A stretch of DNA of 64,000 nucleotides from Trichomonas vaginalis G3 (taxonomy: Eukaryota > Parabasalia > Trichomonadida > Trichomonadidae), in assembly GCF_026262505.1 (NCBI RefSeq), contig NC_067204.1:6233797-6297796 (forward strand), written 5' to 3'. Below are positions 28,502 to 38,690 of the stretch, one piece after another. The stretch's first letter is position 1; each line of letters begins with the position of its first letter. The notes under the pieces are model-generated. The model saw only the letters and a program-made list of their open reading frames with translations. It was not told where the DNA came from and did no database searches. A program made the translations under genes and the position numbers.

Positions 28502-30406
28502 TTATTTGCTTAATTTTGTCAAATTCCAACTCCACAACTTTGCACCACCGATTGCGAGTATCAGCCATAACAGAACACCTACGAAGATTGCGTATCTTCC
28601 GATGTAAGCCTGTCCGAGTGTTACGTAGTAAAGCATTTGGTTATTCCATCTTGTTTCTGCGAAATAAGGATTATCCCATGTAGAAACATTGTACTTGTAA
28701 TCATCATAGTCAAACTCCAATCCTGGGTACAAAGCCGGTGAAAATTCGACATTAGATTTAACGCATCTGTTGTTCCAACCGCATTTGAGCTCTGGATCGA
28801 TTTTAGAGCAGTTTACCTTCTCAGAATCACTGCAGTCAACATCCACGTACTTGGCAGCCTTTGTTTCGTCCATAAACATCTTGATAAACTGATGTTTTGT
28901 TCTGTAAGAGTAACCAATAGAAACTCCAGTGTAAATTGAGCCAGGAACAGTGGATAACTGTGGTCTCTTTTCGGAGAGAGGCCAGAAATGGAGGAATATT
29001 GATGATGCATTGGGGTTAACAGCGAATCCGTACAGTGTTTGGTTGATCATATCTTTATCTGCGACAATTGATGAAAGATTCGCCTCAGGAAGGTCGGGGA
29101 AGCAAAGCTTAGCAAGAAGCCTGGCGGTATTCGTTGCTGCTTTGGTCATGTAGTCGATATCGATGTTGTTATAACTGTCATCTGGCATTCCGATGTTTTT
29201 ATTGACGTATTGCCTGTTAAATCCGGTAAGAACAACATGGTTGAAGGTGCGGTTTTTGTATTTGAGGAAGGAATTCATGGATGATGGTGGAACTCCGGGT
29301 AAATCTGAATCGGCTTGGGAAATTGAGACGCCACTGTAGTTTACTGAAGTGACGTTCGAAAGAAATTCTGCATTAACTTCTTTTTCTGAGTGTGCGAAAA
29401 GTTTAGATGAATCATTGTATAAACCAATGCTTTGGAGCTCAATAACAGTATCGAAATCGTCAAGAGTAATATTCTTGAAGCCCATATATGCACGGTATGG
29501 TATAGAACAAGCATCTGAATTGTCTGAATCTGGTGTTTGGCATTTGAAGTTGGCAATATCGTAAAGGAAGCGCTCGGAACCAGAGTATGCAAATTCTTCT
29601 GTATCAAAGAATATATAACGAAGTGGTTTAGTGGCTTCTGACCAAGTCAAATTTTGTAATGCTCTCAAAGCAGCGAGTAAACCAATGAATCCTGACATAG
29701 AACGATCAGCGCCGACATGGTTGTATGGAGTAAGACCGAATGAGTCGATTGAAGCAATGGCCCAAACAGCAGGACCGGTGAAATTCGCATCGAACGAACC
29801 ATAGATGTTAACGCCTGAAACAGGGTCTGCCAATGGGTTTCCGCTCTTTTTAGTAGTGTACGATTTCTTGAAGTTGCCACGTGAATACTGTCTGTTGTTG
29901 ATATAAACTCCGGATTCTTCTGGAAAAGCATTCATCAATGCTAAAAATGCAGCAAGGTATTCTTCTGATGTGATTTGATAGATATCAAATGAATGCTGCT
30001 TTCTGTCTGAGCCAGATCCATATGGATTCCAGTCGTAATCTTCTTTATGGTATGAATACTTTTGATTTGGATATCTGGGAGCTGAAGAAACGTTGGCATC
30101 TCCAGTAGGATACATAATGATGGCACGAAGATATTTAATAGGTTTGAAATTATTTTCAAGATTTGTTAAAATTTCATCGGTAACAAGAGAAGTTGGGAGA
30201 AGAAGTGTTTCTGAATAATAGTGTTTATTAGCAATGTGGTTTGTTAATTCTTCTGCTGTTGTAATTTTGACTAAATAGCCATTGTTGCCTTGCCATCTTG
30301 TTTTAGGACCCATCCAGCCGTCTGTAGTTGGCATTCTGAAGTTGAATTCATTTGGAAAAGACAAACTATATTCTTTTGTTAGATATAAGCAAGCAAAGAT
30401 AAACAT
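28502..30406 (-). CDS. Nicastrin (gamma-secretase subunit)
   Basis: The 634-residue product has a short hydrophobic N-terminus, a large ectodomain with many N-glycosylation sites, and one C-terminal membrane helix (AIFVGVLLWLILAIGGAKLW). The aminopeptidase-like core shows YNHVGADRSMSGFIGLLAAL and PLRYIFFDTEEFAYSGSERF, as in nicastrin, and AETRWNNQML near the end matches the conserved pre-membrane motif. Nicastrin gates substrate entry to gamma-secretase with presenilin, Aph-1 and Pen-2. It is a little shorter than animal nicastrins (about 700 aa). Confidence 0.85.
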   Translation of the reverse strand: MFIFACLYLTKEYSLSFPNEFNFRMPTTDGWMGPKTRWQGNNGYLVKITTAEELTNHIANKHYYSETLLLPTSLVTDEILTNLENNFKPIKYLRAIIMYPTGDANVSSAPRYPNQKYSYHKEDYDWNPYGSGSDRKQHSFDIYQITSEEYLAAFLALMNAFPEESGVYINNRQYSRGNFKKSYTTKKSGNPLADPVSGVNIYGSFDANFTGPAVWAIASIDSFGLTPYNHVGADRSMSGFIGLLAALRALQNLTWSEATKPLRYIFFDTEEFAYSGSERFLYDIANFKCQTPDSDNSDACSIPYRAYMGFKNITLDDFDTVIELQSIGLYNDSSKLFAHSEKEVNAEFLSNVTSVNYSGVSISQADSDLPGVPPSSMNSFLKYKNRTFNHVVLTGFNRQYVNKNIGMPDDSYNNIDIDYMTKAATNTARLLAKLCFPDLPEANLSSIVADKDMINQTLYGFAVNPNASSIFLHFWPLSEKRPQLSTVPGSIYTGVSIGYSYRTKHQFIKMFMDETKAAKYVDVDCSDSEKVNCSKIDPELKCGWNNRCVKSNVEFSPALYPGLEFDYDDYKYNVSTWDNPYFAETRWNNQMLYYVTLGQAYIGRYAIFVGVLLWLILAIGGAKLWSWNLTKLSK

Positions 30407-31397
30407 TTATAATTTTTTTTATAATTTATTTACGATTATCAATGTCAAATTTTATTTACCTTTTTTTGTCATCGATGTTTTTGATATACGAGTTATACTA
30501 ATGTAATGGTTTGTAATCATTTTTCCATAAGTCAACAAAAGGATTCTTACTTTAATTGTAACCTCATCGAAAATCAACCGACATTGAAGGTCGAAACTCA
30601 CATGGTTAACTCAAATCTAATCAATTTAATAATTTTGCTCAGTAAGGATGCATAAATAGCATTTGACATCTTGAACATTGTTTTATCTATTACATCCTTT
30701 TATTTGCTCATAATTTATAAAACCAATTTGAAGATTTTATGCAATTTTAACCCTCAAATTTACTAATTATGAATCTTACACAATCTTTAATAAGAATCGA
30801 CCATGAAATGCCGAAAAACTACATTTCTACGTATGTATCTGCAAATTTTTACTCATTACAGAGCTATTATACCTATTTTAATGAATATTAAATTTGATTT
30901 TCATTCTCATGAATACTAATTATATATTGGGCGATAAAAGAGCCTCTTCCATAATTTGTTAAGGAAACAATGATCTGTTTTGATGCTTTCTTTGCTGCAA
31001 AACGTTGTGCAGTTTATTTTTTTAGTAAATATATCTATTTATCCCAGTGAAGAGTATGATTACATAAATCAACTCCATGAGGTATTATTTTAACCTTTGC
31101 TCTGGGACTTTATTGTAATATATTTTTCACTCGAATATGAATTCTAATAAAACTGTGTAAAGTAGAACGCATGAGATTGCATTCAAAATATATATGAATT
31201 AGGACCTTTTAATGATCAGGGTATCAAGTTTCATCAGCTTGAGAAACCATCTAGGGGCGTAATGACTCTTCATACCGGAAATTTAAATAGACTAATTTAC
31301 ACAATTGCTAATTGTTCAATGAGCATTATATGAAAATCACTTTTGAGTATTGTTTATCGACTTGGAGAAATTTTGAATTGGAAAAAAATAAATTTGA
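30407..31397. other. AT-rich spacer between divergent genes
   Basis: This holds the upstream regions of nicastrin and of the long coiled-coil gene. I found no clear Inr next to either start and no repeat. Confidence 0.45.
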
Positions 31398-33284
31398 ATG
31401 TCAGGAATTGATGTCTCATTGCCAATACTACCATTATCTGACAGTGAGCCACAAGTCCATACACCATCTAAAAGTAGCCTAATCTCTCAAATATCATCTA
31501 TAGTTCAGAATTTTCCAGTTAAAAATCTAAATTTACCACTATTGACAGCCAATTTGTCAACTGGGAAGCAATTAGGAATGAATGTTCACACGTTATTATC
31601 TATTAATAAAGTACTGACACTTTCAGATAAAGAATTAAAACTTGTAGAAGGATCAATCTGCATAATTGTTCAAGAAGCACTAAATTATGTGAAAATTAAT
31701 GCATCAAATAGCTCATTATCAATTGATTCGTTCGCGAGTTCAAACTCTGAAATCGAAATTTCAAACCTTAAACAAGAAATTTTAGAAAACAAACAAAAAC
31801 TCGAAGATCTTACAAAAGACATTACTAAAATGAATGAAATTAATCAAGATTTACAAGAAAATCTTATAAATAATCAAAATCAAAAGCTAAATATCAGTGC
31901 AAAATTAGCACAATTGAAGCAAGAACAGAGTAATGAAAGAACAAAGCATATCAAAGAAACAATTAATCTTCAAGAAACAATACTTACCTTAAAAAGTAAC
32001 ATAAAAGCCGAACGACTGAAATTGTCACATAAAAGGGAATTATCGAATCAACTACGAGATGAAAACGCATTATTAGCCGAAGAAAATACACAACTTCAAT
32101 TAAAATTACAATCTAAAAAACAGAAAATCTCAAGGTTAAAGAGCCAACTAGCCAATTTAAATACTAAACTAATGAATAGTGAATCGAAAATCAAAGAAAC
32201 AGAACAATTATTACAAGAAAAACCCGAAAATTCATTTGATAATTCAACACAACTCAGTTTATCACTAATTGATAACTCCGAACAGTATACAGAGGCAATC
32301 GATAAACTAAATAACCAATTAGAATTGCAATCGATCGAAATACAGATTTTATCAAAGAAGAAAACACAACTTTTACTACTTTTCCATAGTCTGAATGATA
32401 TATGTAGGATTCTAGAAGCACGAATTAAGTCATTACAAAGTCAAAACAGAGTTTTAAACCAAAAATCTTCATTTTTCTCAGAAAAATTAACAGAACTAAC
32501 GAAAGAACACGAAGAACTAAAGCTGACAATGAATTATAAATCAGATCTATATAACCAAATACGAGAAATTCTCGAAATTGATGAAAATGAAAAAATTATT
32601 GATGAAATTCGAAGATTAAAGAAAAATGATTCATCTAAACAAAACAACCAACTTGTACAACTTATGAAATGCCATAGTTTGTTTATTTTACAAGTCTTGG
32701 AGAATCAAAATCCGGAATTTGATTTAAATTCAACCGAAGTTTCATTCATTGACAGTGAAGAACACAACAACAAGATCAAAGAACTTATAAAATTAGCCGA
32801 TCATCATATTAATGATTTTATTTCTCAAAATTCAATTAAAACATCAAACAAAAGTAACACAACCAATGAGAAAGAAATCATTACCAAATTAATTGAAAGC
32901 AGTTCACTTGAAGATGCCAGACTAGTTTATCACTATCAAATTGAGAAAAATCTTTATTTGCTGAAACAAATTAAAGAAATTTCGAAAGAAAACAAGTATT
33001 TGAAAGATATCCTTTTAAACATTAAAGAGGTGCTTGGTTTACAATGTGATGATCATGATATTCCCGCAGAAATTGTTGATAAAATCAACATTTATAATTC
33101 ATTCATTCAAAATTTATCAAAAATTCTCAAAAAGAAGCAATTGAACGAGATAACCAATGAAATACTCTTTCAGAATAGATTGATAACTATTCTAGATCGT
33201 TCTGTAAGAAAAGAGTTACAATTTGAAGGAGATTTAGCTGATTTACCACAATATATCATCAAAAACTTATCATTTAAAAATTGA
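31398..33284 (+). CDS. Long coiled-coil protein, 628 aa
   Basis: An N-terminal region of about 110 residues (MSGIDVSLPILPLSDSEPQV and on) is followed by near-continuous heptads from about 120 to 400 (for example LKQEILENKQKLEDLTKDIT, LRDENALLAEENTQLQLKLQ) and further helical segments to the end. There is no membrane segment or catalytic motif. Length and pattern suit a structural protein of centrosome, basal body or cytoskeleton; no specific family can be named. Confidence 0.7.
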   Translation: MSGIDVSLPILPLSDSEPQVHTPSKSSLISQISSIVQNFPVKNLNLPLLTANLSTGKQLGMNVHTLLSINKVLTLSDKELKLVEGSICIIVQEALNYVKINASNSSLSIDSFASSNSEIEISNLKQEILENKQKLEDLTKDITKMNEINQDLQENLINNQNQKLNISAKLAQLKQEQSNERTKHIKETINLQETILTLKSNIKAERLKLSHKRELSNQLRDENALLAEENTQLQLKLQSKKQKISRLKSQLANLNTKLMNSESKIKETEQLLQEKPENSFDNSTQLSLSLIDNSEQYTEAIDKLNNQLELQSIEIQILSKKKTQLLLLFHSLNDICRILEARIKSLQSQNRVLNQKSSFFSEKLTELTKEHEELKLTMNYKSDLYNQIREILEIDENEKIIDEIRRLKKNDSSKQNNQLVQLMKCHSLFILQVLENQNPEFDLNSTEVSFIDSEEHNNKIKELIKLADHHINDFISQNSIKTSNKSNTTNEKEIITKLIESSSLEDARLVYHYQIEKNLYLLKQIKEISKENKYLKDILLNIKEVLGLQCDDHDIPAEIVDKINIYNSFIQNLSKILKKKQLNEITNEILFQNRLITILDRSVRKELQFEGDLADLPQYIIKNLSFKN

Positions 33285-33343
33285 CAAATGTCATTTATTT
33301 TACATTTGTTAGTAAAAATTCTTTTAGAATTATTTTTTTTTGT

Positions 33344-34115
33344 TTAATATTCAGCACCTGATTGAAGAACGGCGGCTAACTTTTGGTATTGCTCTTGAGC
33401 TATTTGTGAACCCTTTAAGGCATCATTAATATATGTTTCATTTTCCCAAATTTTGTCTTGAAACTCGCCCAAAGTAATTCCGCATTCTAATGTACCTTTC
33501 ATGATATTGAAGACAATATTAATAAGAATTTGTGTAATTTCAAATACCCTTGGTGACTTTGTTGCCAACATTTCAATTAGAGTGTCAATAATTTCTTCTG
33601 TAATCCTGCAACTTTTAGGATCTGCAAAGAGAAGAAGATCTAAAGATTTATCTTGGATTTCACCATTACCGAAATTGAACAAATCATCTAATTTATCAAT
33701 AATGAAGTAACAACAATCTTCGTCATTATCCCAAACTGAAGAACTTGAAATAAGTGCACTAATTGTATTAAATAGAATTGAGAAATTCTTGTTTTCCAAA
33801 AATTTAAGAAGATGATTTTTAATGGTTTCGATACCCAAAGAAACTGATTGTGCAACTATTAACCCTGATTCATTGTATGCTTGTTGGTCTGATTTTAAGT
33901 ATTCTTCCATTAGAGTATAAATTTTAGAATGCTTTTCTGATGCTTTTGGAATAAATGATATAGCCTCTAATGCTAATGACCGTTGTTCGGTTATATAATC
34001 TTCTGTTGAATCTTGGTATTCATCAATGTAATCCAATAGATAATTTGTTAATTTATTTGCTGCGCTTTCTGACATTGAACTTAGTTTTTCGACGACATAC
34101 CGTATAATTGATGGA

Positions 34116-34119
<4 letters not shown>
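33344..34119 (-). pseudogene. HEAT/ARM-like host gene, 3' half, split by Polinton copy 2
   Basis: The minus-strand frame (CPSIIRYVVEKLSSMSESAA to VLQSGAEY) is a chain of amphipathic helix pairs typical of HEAT/ARM-type solenoids, such as importin-like proteins. It lacks a start because copy 2 sits at 34120. The 5' half is at 58657-59166. Leaving out the element and one TSD copy, the two halves are in the same frame, so they were one gene. The open frame now runs on into the element's A-tract and terminal repeat. No exact orthologue can be named. Confidence 0.8.
34115..34119. repeat. Left target-site duplication ACAAA
   Basis: ACAAA precedes the A-tract at the left end of copy 2; the same five bases follow the T-tract at the right end (58657-58661). 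Because the element begins with A residues, a sixth base cannot be decided. Confidence 0.8.
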
Positions 34120-34151
<32 letters not shown>

Positions 34152-34253
34152 AGTGGGGCTTCCAGGCACTTCGTGCCTTCTAGCCCTAAGAATTTTTCCC
34201 AAGACCCAAGAGGAGGACCGAACCCCAGCCGACCAGCCGTTGACTTTTTTGTC
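34120..34253. repeat. Left terminal repeat of Polinton copy 2
   Basis: A run of 29 A residues, then GGGAGTGGGGCTTCC, the hairpin AGGCAC-TTC-GTGCCT, TCTAGCCC and GACCCAAGAGGAGGACCGAA. The outer part is inverted at 58562-58600; the inner GACCGAACCCCAGCCGACCA part matches the right end of copy 1 but is missing from this copy's own right end. Confidence 0.8.
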
Positions 34254-34449
34254 ATGATTTCATCGTAAATGTTTTGTCAAGACTTCTTCGTAAATGTTTT
34301 GTCAAGACTTCTTCGTAAATGTTTTGTCAAGACTTCTTCGTAAATGTTTTGTCAAGACTTCTTCGTAAATGTTTTGTCAAGACTTCTTCATCGTAAATGT
34401 TTTGTCAAACTTCTTCGTAATGAGCGTAAAGGACCCAAAAATATAATTT

Positions 34450-34749
34450 ATGTTAGAATGTTAGATCTAACATGTTTTCTAACATGTTTTCTAACATCGT
34501 AGAAAACTCATGATTTCATCGTAAATGTTTTGTCAAGACTTCTTCGTAAATGTTTTGTCGAAACTTCTTCGTAAATGTTTTGTCATGATTTCATCGTAAA
34601 TGTTTTGTCGAAACTTCTTCGTAAATGTTTTGTCAAACTTCTTCGTAAATGTTTTGTCAAACTTCTTCGTAATGAGCGTAAAGGACCCAAAAATATAATT
34701 TATGTTAGAATGTTAGATCTAACATGTTTTCTAACATGTTTTCTAACAT
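34450..34749 (+). repeat. Two palindromic modules (family 2), 34450-34497 and 34702-34749
   Basis: Each is exactly 48 nt: ATGTTAGA twice, then TCTAACATGTTT twice, then TCTAACAT. Every right-hand unit is the perfect complement of ATGTTAGA. The plan equals that of families 1 and 3, with different bases. Confidence 0.9.
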
Positions 34750-35101
34750 GGTCTAAAACTCTTGAATTTTCATGAATTTTCATGATTTCATCGTAAATGT
34801 TTCGACAAAACATAGACAAGAAAGTTCATGAGAAATTAGACAAGAAAGTTTTGACAAAACATAGACAAGAAAGTTCATGAGAAATTAGACAAGAAAGTTT
34901 TGACAAAACATAGACAAGAAAGTCTTGACAAAACATAGACAAGAAAGTTTTGACAAAACATTGACGATGAAGAAGTTTCGACAAAACATTTACGATGAAA
35001 GTTCATGAGAAATTAGACAAGAAAGTCTTGACAAAACATAGACAAGAAAGTTTTGACAAAACATTTACGATGAAATCATGAAAATTCAAGAGTTTTAGAC
35101 C

Positions 35102-35149
35102 ATGTTAGAAAACATGTTAGAAAACATGTTAGATCTAACATTCTAACAT
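35102..35149 (-). repeat. Palindromic module (family 2), inverted, 48 nt
   Basis: Reverse complement of the modules at 34450 and 34702 without a change. With its flanks (TTGGGTCCTTTACGCTCATT) it forms the right side of the left-arm inverted repeat. Confidence 0.9.
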
Positions 35150-35247
35150 AAATTATATTTTTGGGTCCTTTACGCTCATTACGAAGAAGTTTGACAAAAC
35201 ATTTACGAAGAAGTCTTGACAAAACATTTACGAAGAAGTCTTGACAA

Positions 35248-35290
35248 GATAGAATATGAGAGAGGTCCTATAAACTGGAGAAAGTGTCAT
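35248..35290 (+). other. Scrap of Dam methylase gene in the left arm
   Basis: About 43 bases match the last part of the methylase gene (12950-12995 in copy 1), coding IEYERGPINWRKCH. The intact methylase lies at the other end of the element, so this is a relic of a rearrangement or of recombination between arms. Confidence 0.6.
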
Positions 35291-35330
35291 ATAAACATCT
35301 GTCAAAAACCGCTTTTTAACTTCACTTAAA

Positions 35331-38216
35331 ATGCCACGTAAGCTACGTAAGAATATACGTAAGAGGAAGAGAGCATTGAAACATCCAATAGTAAGACTAA
35401 CACCACAACAACAGTTGCAACAACAAATTATGAATGACCCCACTATGTTGCAACAAATGTCAAGCAACCCTATGCTTTTAAACCGAGTTATTGGTGCACA
35501 GAGTGGAGGTTTAAGAGCGGCACTTTTAGCGAAAATGGCAGGCTATGGTGGAGCTGCAGACGGAACAGCTTATAACCCTCAAAGTCAAATGAATTTGAGT
35601 TCACTCAAAAATCAAATAACAGATGTCAAAAAGTCAAACATAGACATACAGAAACAAATAAGTGAAAACGAAAAGAAACTAGAATATGACAGACACACAA
35701 AGAAACTCAATGAGTTAAACGTAGAGAAAAAGAAGAAAGAAGAACAACTGAAAGAACTAAGTACAGAGGAATATGCGAAAAAAGTGTCAGAAAAAGCAGC
35801 AGAAGTAGCAAAAATGGAACAAGATGTTATAAATTTGAAAAACCATACTACTCAATATAAAGTACTGAAAGATGAAGAAATAAAACAAAAAGCCCTGAAG
35901 ACATATATGGATAGCGATGAGTATAAAAAAGAAGTTGAAGCAAATGTAAAGGCAGAAAAACTTTTACAGTTGCAAAACCAAACCGTACAGTATGAAAACT
36001 TAGCACAAGAAAGTAAAAATAACGACGCAGCCATGCAAAAGGCAATGAAAAGCGCAGAATATATAAAAGCTAATAATGACTGGTTAGACGCCCAAGCCAA
36101 CGCTAAAGCAGCCCAACTTATAGGGTCAATAAGGACAAAAATACAAGCGGATGAAGACAGTTCAAATGAAGCTTTAATGAATGCTGACTTTAAGAACGCC
36201 TTCGAAGCTCTTCATAGTAAGGTGAAACTAGTGAACGACTTCTCATCTGGAAAGAAACTGAAGTCTGAAGGTTTCGACAAAGAGTTAAGAGAAGTAGCAC
36301 AAAATATGACGAAAATAACAGATGCAGCAACGAGACAGGCAGTTCAAAGTGCCTATGACGCCGTTAGAGCAACTGTTGTGGAAAGTCAAGAAAAAGAGTT
36401 ACAACAGACCAAAACAGACCTAGTAAATGCTTTCTTAAAAACGAAAAGTCAGGTAGGACATTATGCTGCAGATGGAACATATGTGCCAGCTGGTGGAACT
36501 TATATACCAGCTGGTGGAACTTATATACTAGCTAGTGGAACTTATATACCACCAAACCCTCCAAGAGAAGCACCTGCACCAGGACTACCTAAAACATTTA
36601 CATCGTCACATGGACACAGACACAGGCATGCACCAAAACCAACACAACAACCAACAGTTCAAAACACTGCACCACAACCAACAGTTCAAAACACTGCACA
36701 GCAACCAACAGTTCAAAACACTGCACCACAACCAACAGTTCAAAACACTGCACCACAACCAACAGTTCAAAACACTGCACCACAACCAACAGTTCAAAAC
36801 ACTGCACAGCAACAACCACAAACAGAGCAAGGACATAAAAGAAGTAGAGAACAAGGAAACCAAGAATTCTTAAAAATGCTTAAGGAAAATTATGGTTACC
36901 CAGATACTCTTGACTTTAGTGACAGATATAAAGAAGCTATTAGAAAGTTCAAGGAAGGAAATACTGACCCGAACCTATTTAGCTTTATGGTTCAGCACCA
37001 AATGGGATATAATTTCAAACCTGGAAAATACAAGCTCGCTAAGGGATATGATTTAATAGCATATCATCCAAATGACATGACTGAATTTACTCCAAGATAT
37101 TTGGTGTCAGAGCTAAACGATAATTCAACTCTCTTCATGAAACGCGTAAAAAATAGAGACGGAACGAAAGAAGAAAGGGTTATGAATGCGGATGGCTTAA
37201 ATAGGGAACTTGTTAAAAACGGTCTCGGAATATATGAAATGCCAGCAGATGAGGTACAAGAAACTCCACATGAAGAAGTTCAGATACAACCAGACATGGA
37301 AGAAATAGTTCAGCAACAACAGCTAGAAGAGCCTGAAGGAAACGAACAAGTCACTCCTTTGGAAACTAACTTCACAGAACTAGATGAAGATTTGGAACAG
37401 CCGAAAAATCTTGACCCTCAACAAGAGTATGCGGAGAATATGGAATCTTTCCAAGAGTCTAAGAAAGATTCGGCTGACATAGTAGAAGAATATCGAAAAA
37501 TGTTTGCCGACATACAAAAGACTCCAACACCAGATGAAAATATTCAGCATAGAATGGAAGTACTGAAAGAAAATGTACACAAATACAACAACCCTTTTTA
37601 CTTACGAGCATTTAACGTTCAATCTTCGGATGAACTCGGTGAAAATAAAAGGTTAAATTTCAAGAAAACATATAGAAATGAAACATTGTTTAAAGTTCAT
37701 TCAGAACCTAACCAAGATGGAAACAAACCTACTTTTGTTTCTGCAGACGATGGAACTACAATGAGATGGGGTCATAAAGCTAATCCAGATAGGTGGTTCA
37801 TAAACTTACAACCACAATTCCAAGAAGTTGTAGACGCAATGGAAGTGAATGGTGAACGAGATATAGCTGGTATTTTAAGCGCGGCTTTAATGCCATTGAA
37901 AGATATGAAACATGCAGATATTTTGGACCAGTATGAAATGAACATGGCTGATGGAAATATAACACCTGACGTTCTAGAACATTTATCTCAAAGAACTACA
38001 CAGAACCATAGAGATGGTATATTTGGTGAAGAGTTTAGAAAGAAAGTTAGGGAGGGAGAAGGAAGAGAACCTATTGTACATGACCTTGCAAACGAAAGTT
38101 TACAAAATGTCATAAAAACTTACTTTGCAGGCGATGAATCGAGAAGGGATGAATATTTAAGAAAACTCAAATGGACAGTACCAAGAAATGTTAGTATTGA
38201 AAAACATGTTCCTTGA
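35331..38216 (+). CDS. 961-aa coiled-coil and repeat protein of the virion block
   Basis: A basic start (MPRKLRKNIRKRKRALKH) is followed by a Q-rich segment and long coiled coil (residues about 85-300). Two repeat blocks come next: GGTYIPA units (residues about 384-405) and QPTVQNTAP units (about 440-500, 27 bp each, six to seven copies). The C-terminal 450 residues are globular, with acidic linkers. It lies directly before the capsid gene, behind TTCACTTAAAATG, an Inr-type start. No family recognised; a large scaffold or minor virion protein is a positional guess. The frame is open throughout. Confidence 0.6.
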   Translation: MPRKLRKNIRKRKRALKHPIVRLTPQQQLQQQIMNDPTMLQQMSSNPMLLNRVIGAQSGGLRAALLAKMAGYGGAADGTAYNPQSQMNLSSLKNQITDVKKSNIDIQKQISENEKKLEYDRHTKKLNELNVEKKKKEEQLKELSTEEYAKKVSEKAAEVAKMEQDVINLKNHTTQYKVLKDEEIKQKALKTYMDSDEYKKEVEANVKAEKLLQLQNQTVQYENLAQESKNNDAAMQKAMKSAEYIKANNDWLDAQANAKAAQLIGSIRTKIQADEDSSNEALMNADFKNAFEALHSKVKLVNDFSSGKKLKSEGFDKELREVAQNMTKITDAATRQAVQSAYDAVRATVVESQEKELQQTKTDLVNAFLKTKSQVGHYAADGTYVPAGGTYIPAGGTYILASGTYIPPNPPREAPAPGLPKTFTSSHGHRHRHAPKPTQQPTVQNTAPQPTVQNTAQQPTVQNTAPQPTVQNTAPQPTVQNTAPQPTVQNTAQQQPQTEQGHKRSREQGNQEFLKMLKENYGYPDTLDFSDRYKEAIRKFKEGNTDPNLFSFMVQHQMGYNFKPGKYKLAKGYDLIAYHPNDMTEFTPRYLVSELNDNSTLFMKRVKNRDGTKEERVMNADGLNRELVKNGLGIYEMPADEVQETPHEEVQIQPDMEEIVQQQQLEEPEGNEQVTPLETNFTELDEDLEQPKNLDPQQEYAENMESFQESKKDSADIVEEYRKMFADIQKTPTPDENIQHRMEVLKENVHKYNNPFYLRAFNVQSSDELGENKRLNFKKTYRNETLFKVHSEPNQDGNKPTFVSADDGTTMRWGHKANPDRWFINLQPQFQEVVDAMEVNGERDIAGILSAALMPLKDMKHADILDQYEMNMADGNITPDVLEHLSQRTTQNHRDGIFGEEFRKKVREGEGREPIVHDLANESLQNVIKTYFAGDESRRDEYLRKLKWTVPRNVSIEKHVP
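36640..36815 (+). repeat. 27-bp coding repeat (PTVQNTA.Q)
   Basis: Six to seven tandem copies of CAACCAACAGTTCAAAACAC plus TGCACCA, within the 961-aa protein. Copies differ only at A-C-C-A versus A-C-A-G endings. This simple in-frame repeat is likely variable in number between element copies. Confidence 0.85.
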
Positions 38217-38304
38217 CAAAATAAAACCAACTACAGAAATAACGACGCAAGACTGAAAGATTGGGTAAAAAGCTTTCCCATTCACAAAAGATATAGTTGG
38301 TAAC

Positions 38305-38658
38305 ATGGAAAGAAAACCAGAATGGCTACAAAAACATATATTTGGAAACGAGCTTATTCCATATGGACAAGCTCTGTTTGAAGAGCTTGAACCAGAAACT
38401 CAGGAAAGAGTCATGCAAACAATACGCGAAGACTCAAATACAGACTATGACAAACTCTTTCTAGGATATAGGTTACCTGAGATGGGCGACCAGAGCCAAA
38501 AGGCAAAAAGAACATGGGAAATTTGCAACATACTAGATGAACATAATGCAAAGATGCAACAACTTCAAGCAGAGGGCAATGAAGGAAAAAGAAGAGTTAA
38601 AAACTCAGTCAGGAAGAAAGTAAAGCTTGGTCCACGTGGGTTCTATTATGACATATAA
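38305..38658 (+). CDS. Unknown protein of the virion block, 117 aa
   Basis: The product (MERKPEWLQKHIFGNELIPY and on) is helical and acidic in the middle, with a basic tail (KRRVKNSVRKKVKLGPRGFY). It lies 32 bases before the major capsid start on the same strand. No family recognised. A small basic-tailed protein next to the capsid gene could be a core or DNA-binding protein, by position only. Confidence 0.5.
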   Translation: MERKPEWLQKHIFGNELIPYGQALFEELEPETQERVMQTIREDSNTDYDKLFLGYRLPEMGDQSQKAKRTWEICNILDEHNAKMQQLQAEGNEGKRRVKNSVRKKVKLGPRGFYYDI

Positions 38659-38690
38659 ATCCAACTATTCTATATTTTTACTCATATGAA

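Larger units (their letters stand above)
34254..35247. repeat. Left-arm repeat array with large inverted repeat
   Basis: Units of about 25 bp (TTCTTCGTAAATGTTTTGTC and AAGAC) run tandemly at 34254-34420 and 34515-34680, and in inverted form to 35247. The middle (34800-35080) is built of GACAAGAAAGTTCATGAGAA and AAACATAGACAAGAAAG units. The stretch 34430-34790 is inverted at 35060-35230, so about a kilobase could fold on itself. Three 48-nt palindromic modules lie inside. Confidence 0.8.

Noticed and set aside
34254-34420. 25-bp tandem repeats as CRISPR or satellite
   Set aside because: No spacers; the array belongs to the left arm of Polinton copy 2.
36535-36873. Open frames antisense and shifted over the PTVQNTA repeat
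   Set aside because: Repeat DNA opens several frames at once; only the 961-aa frame extends on both sides.
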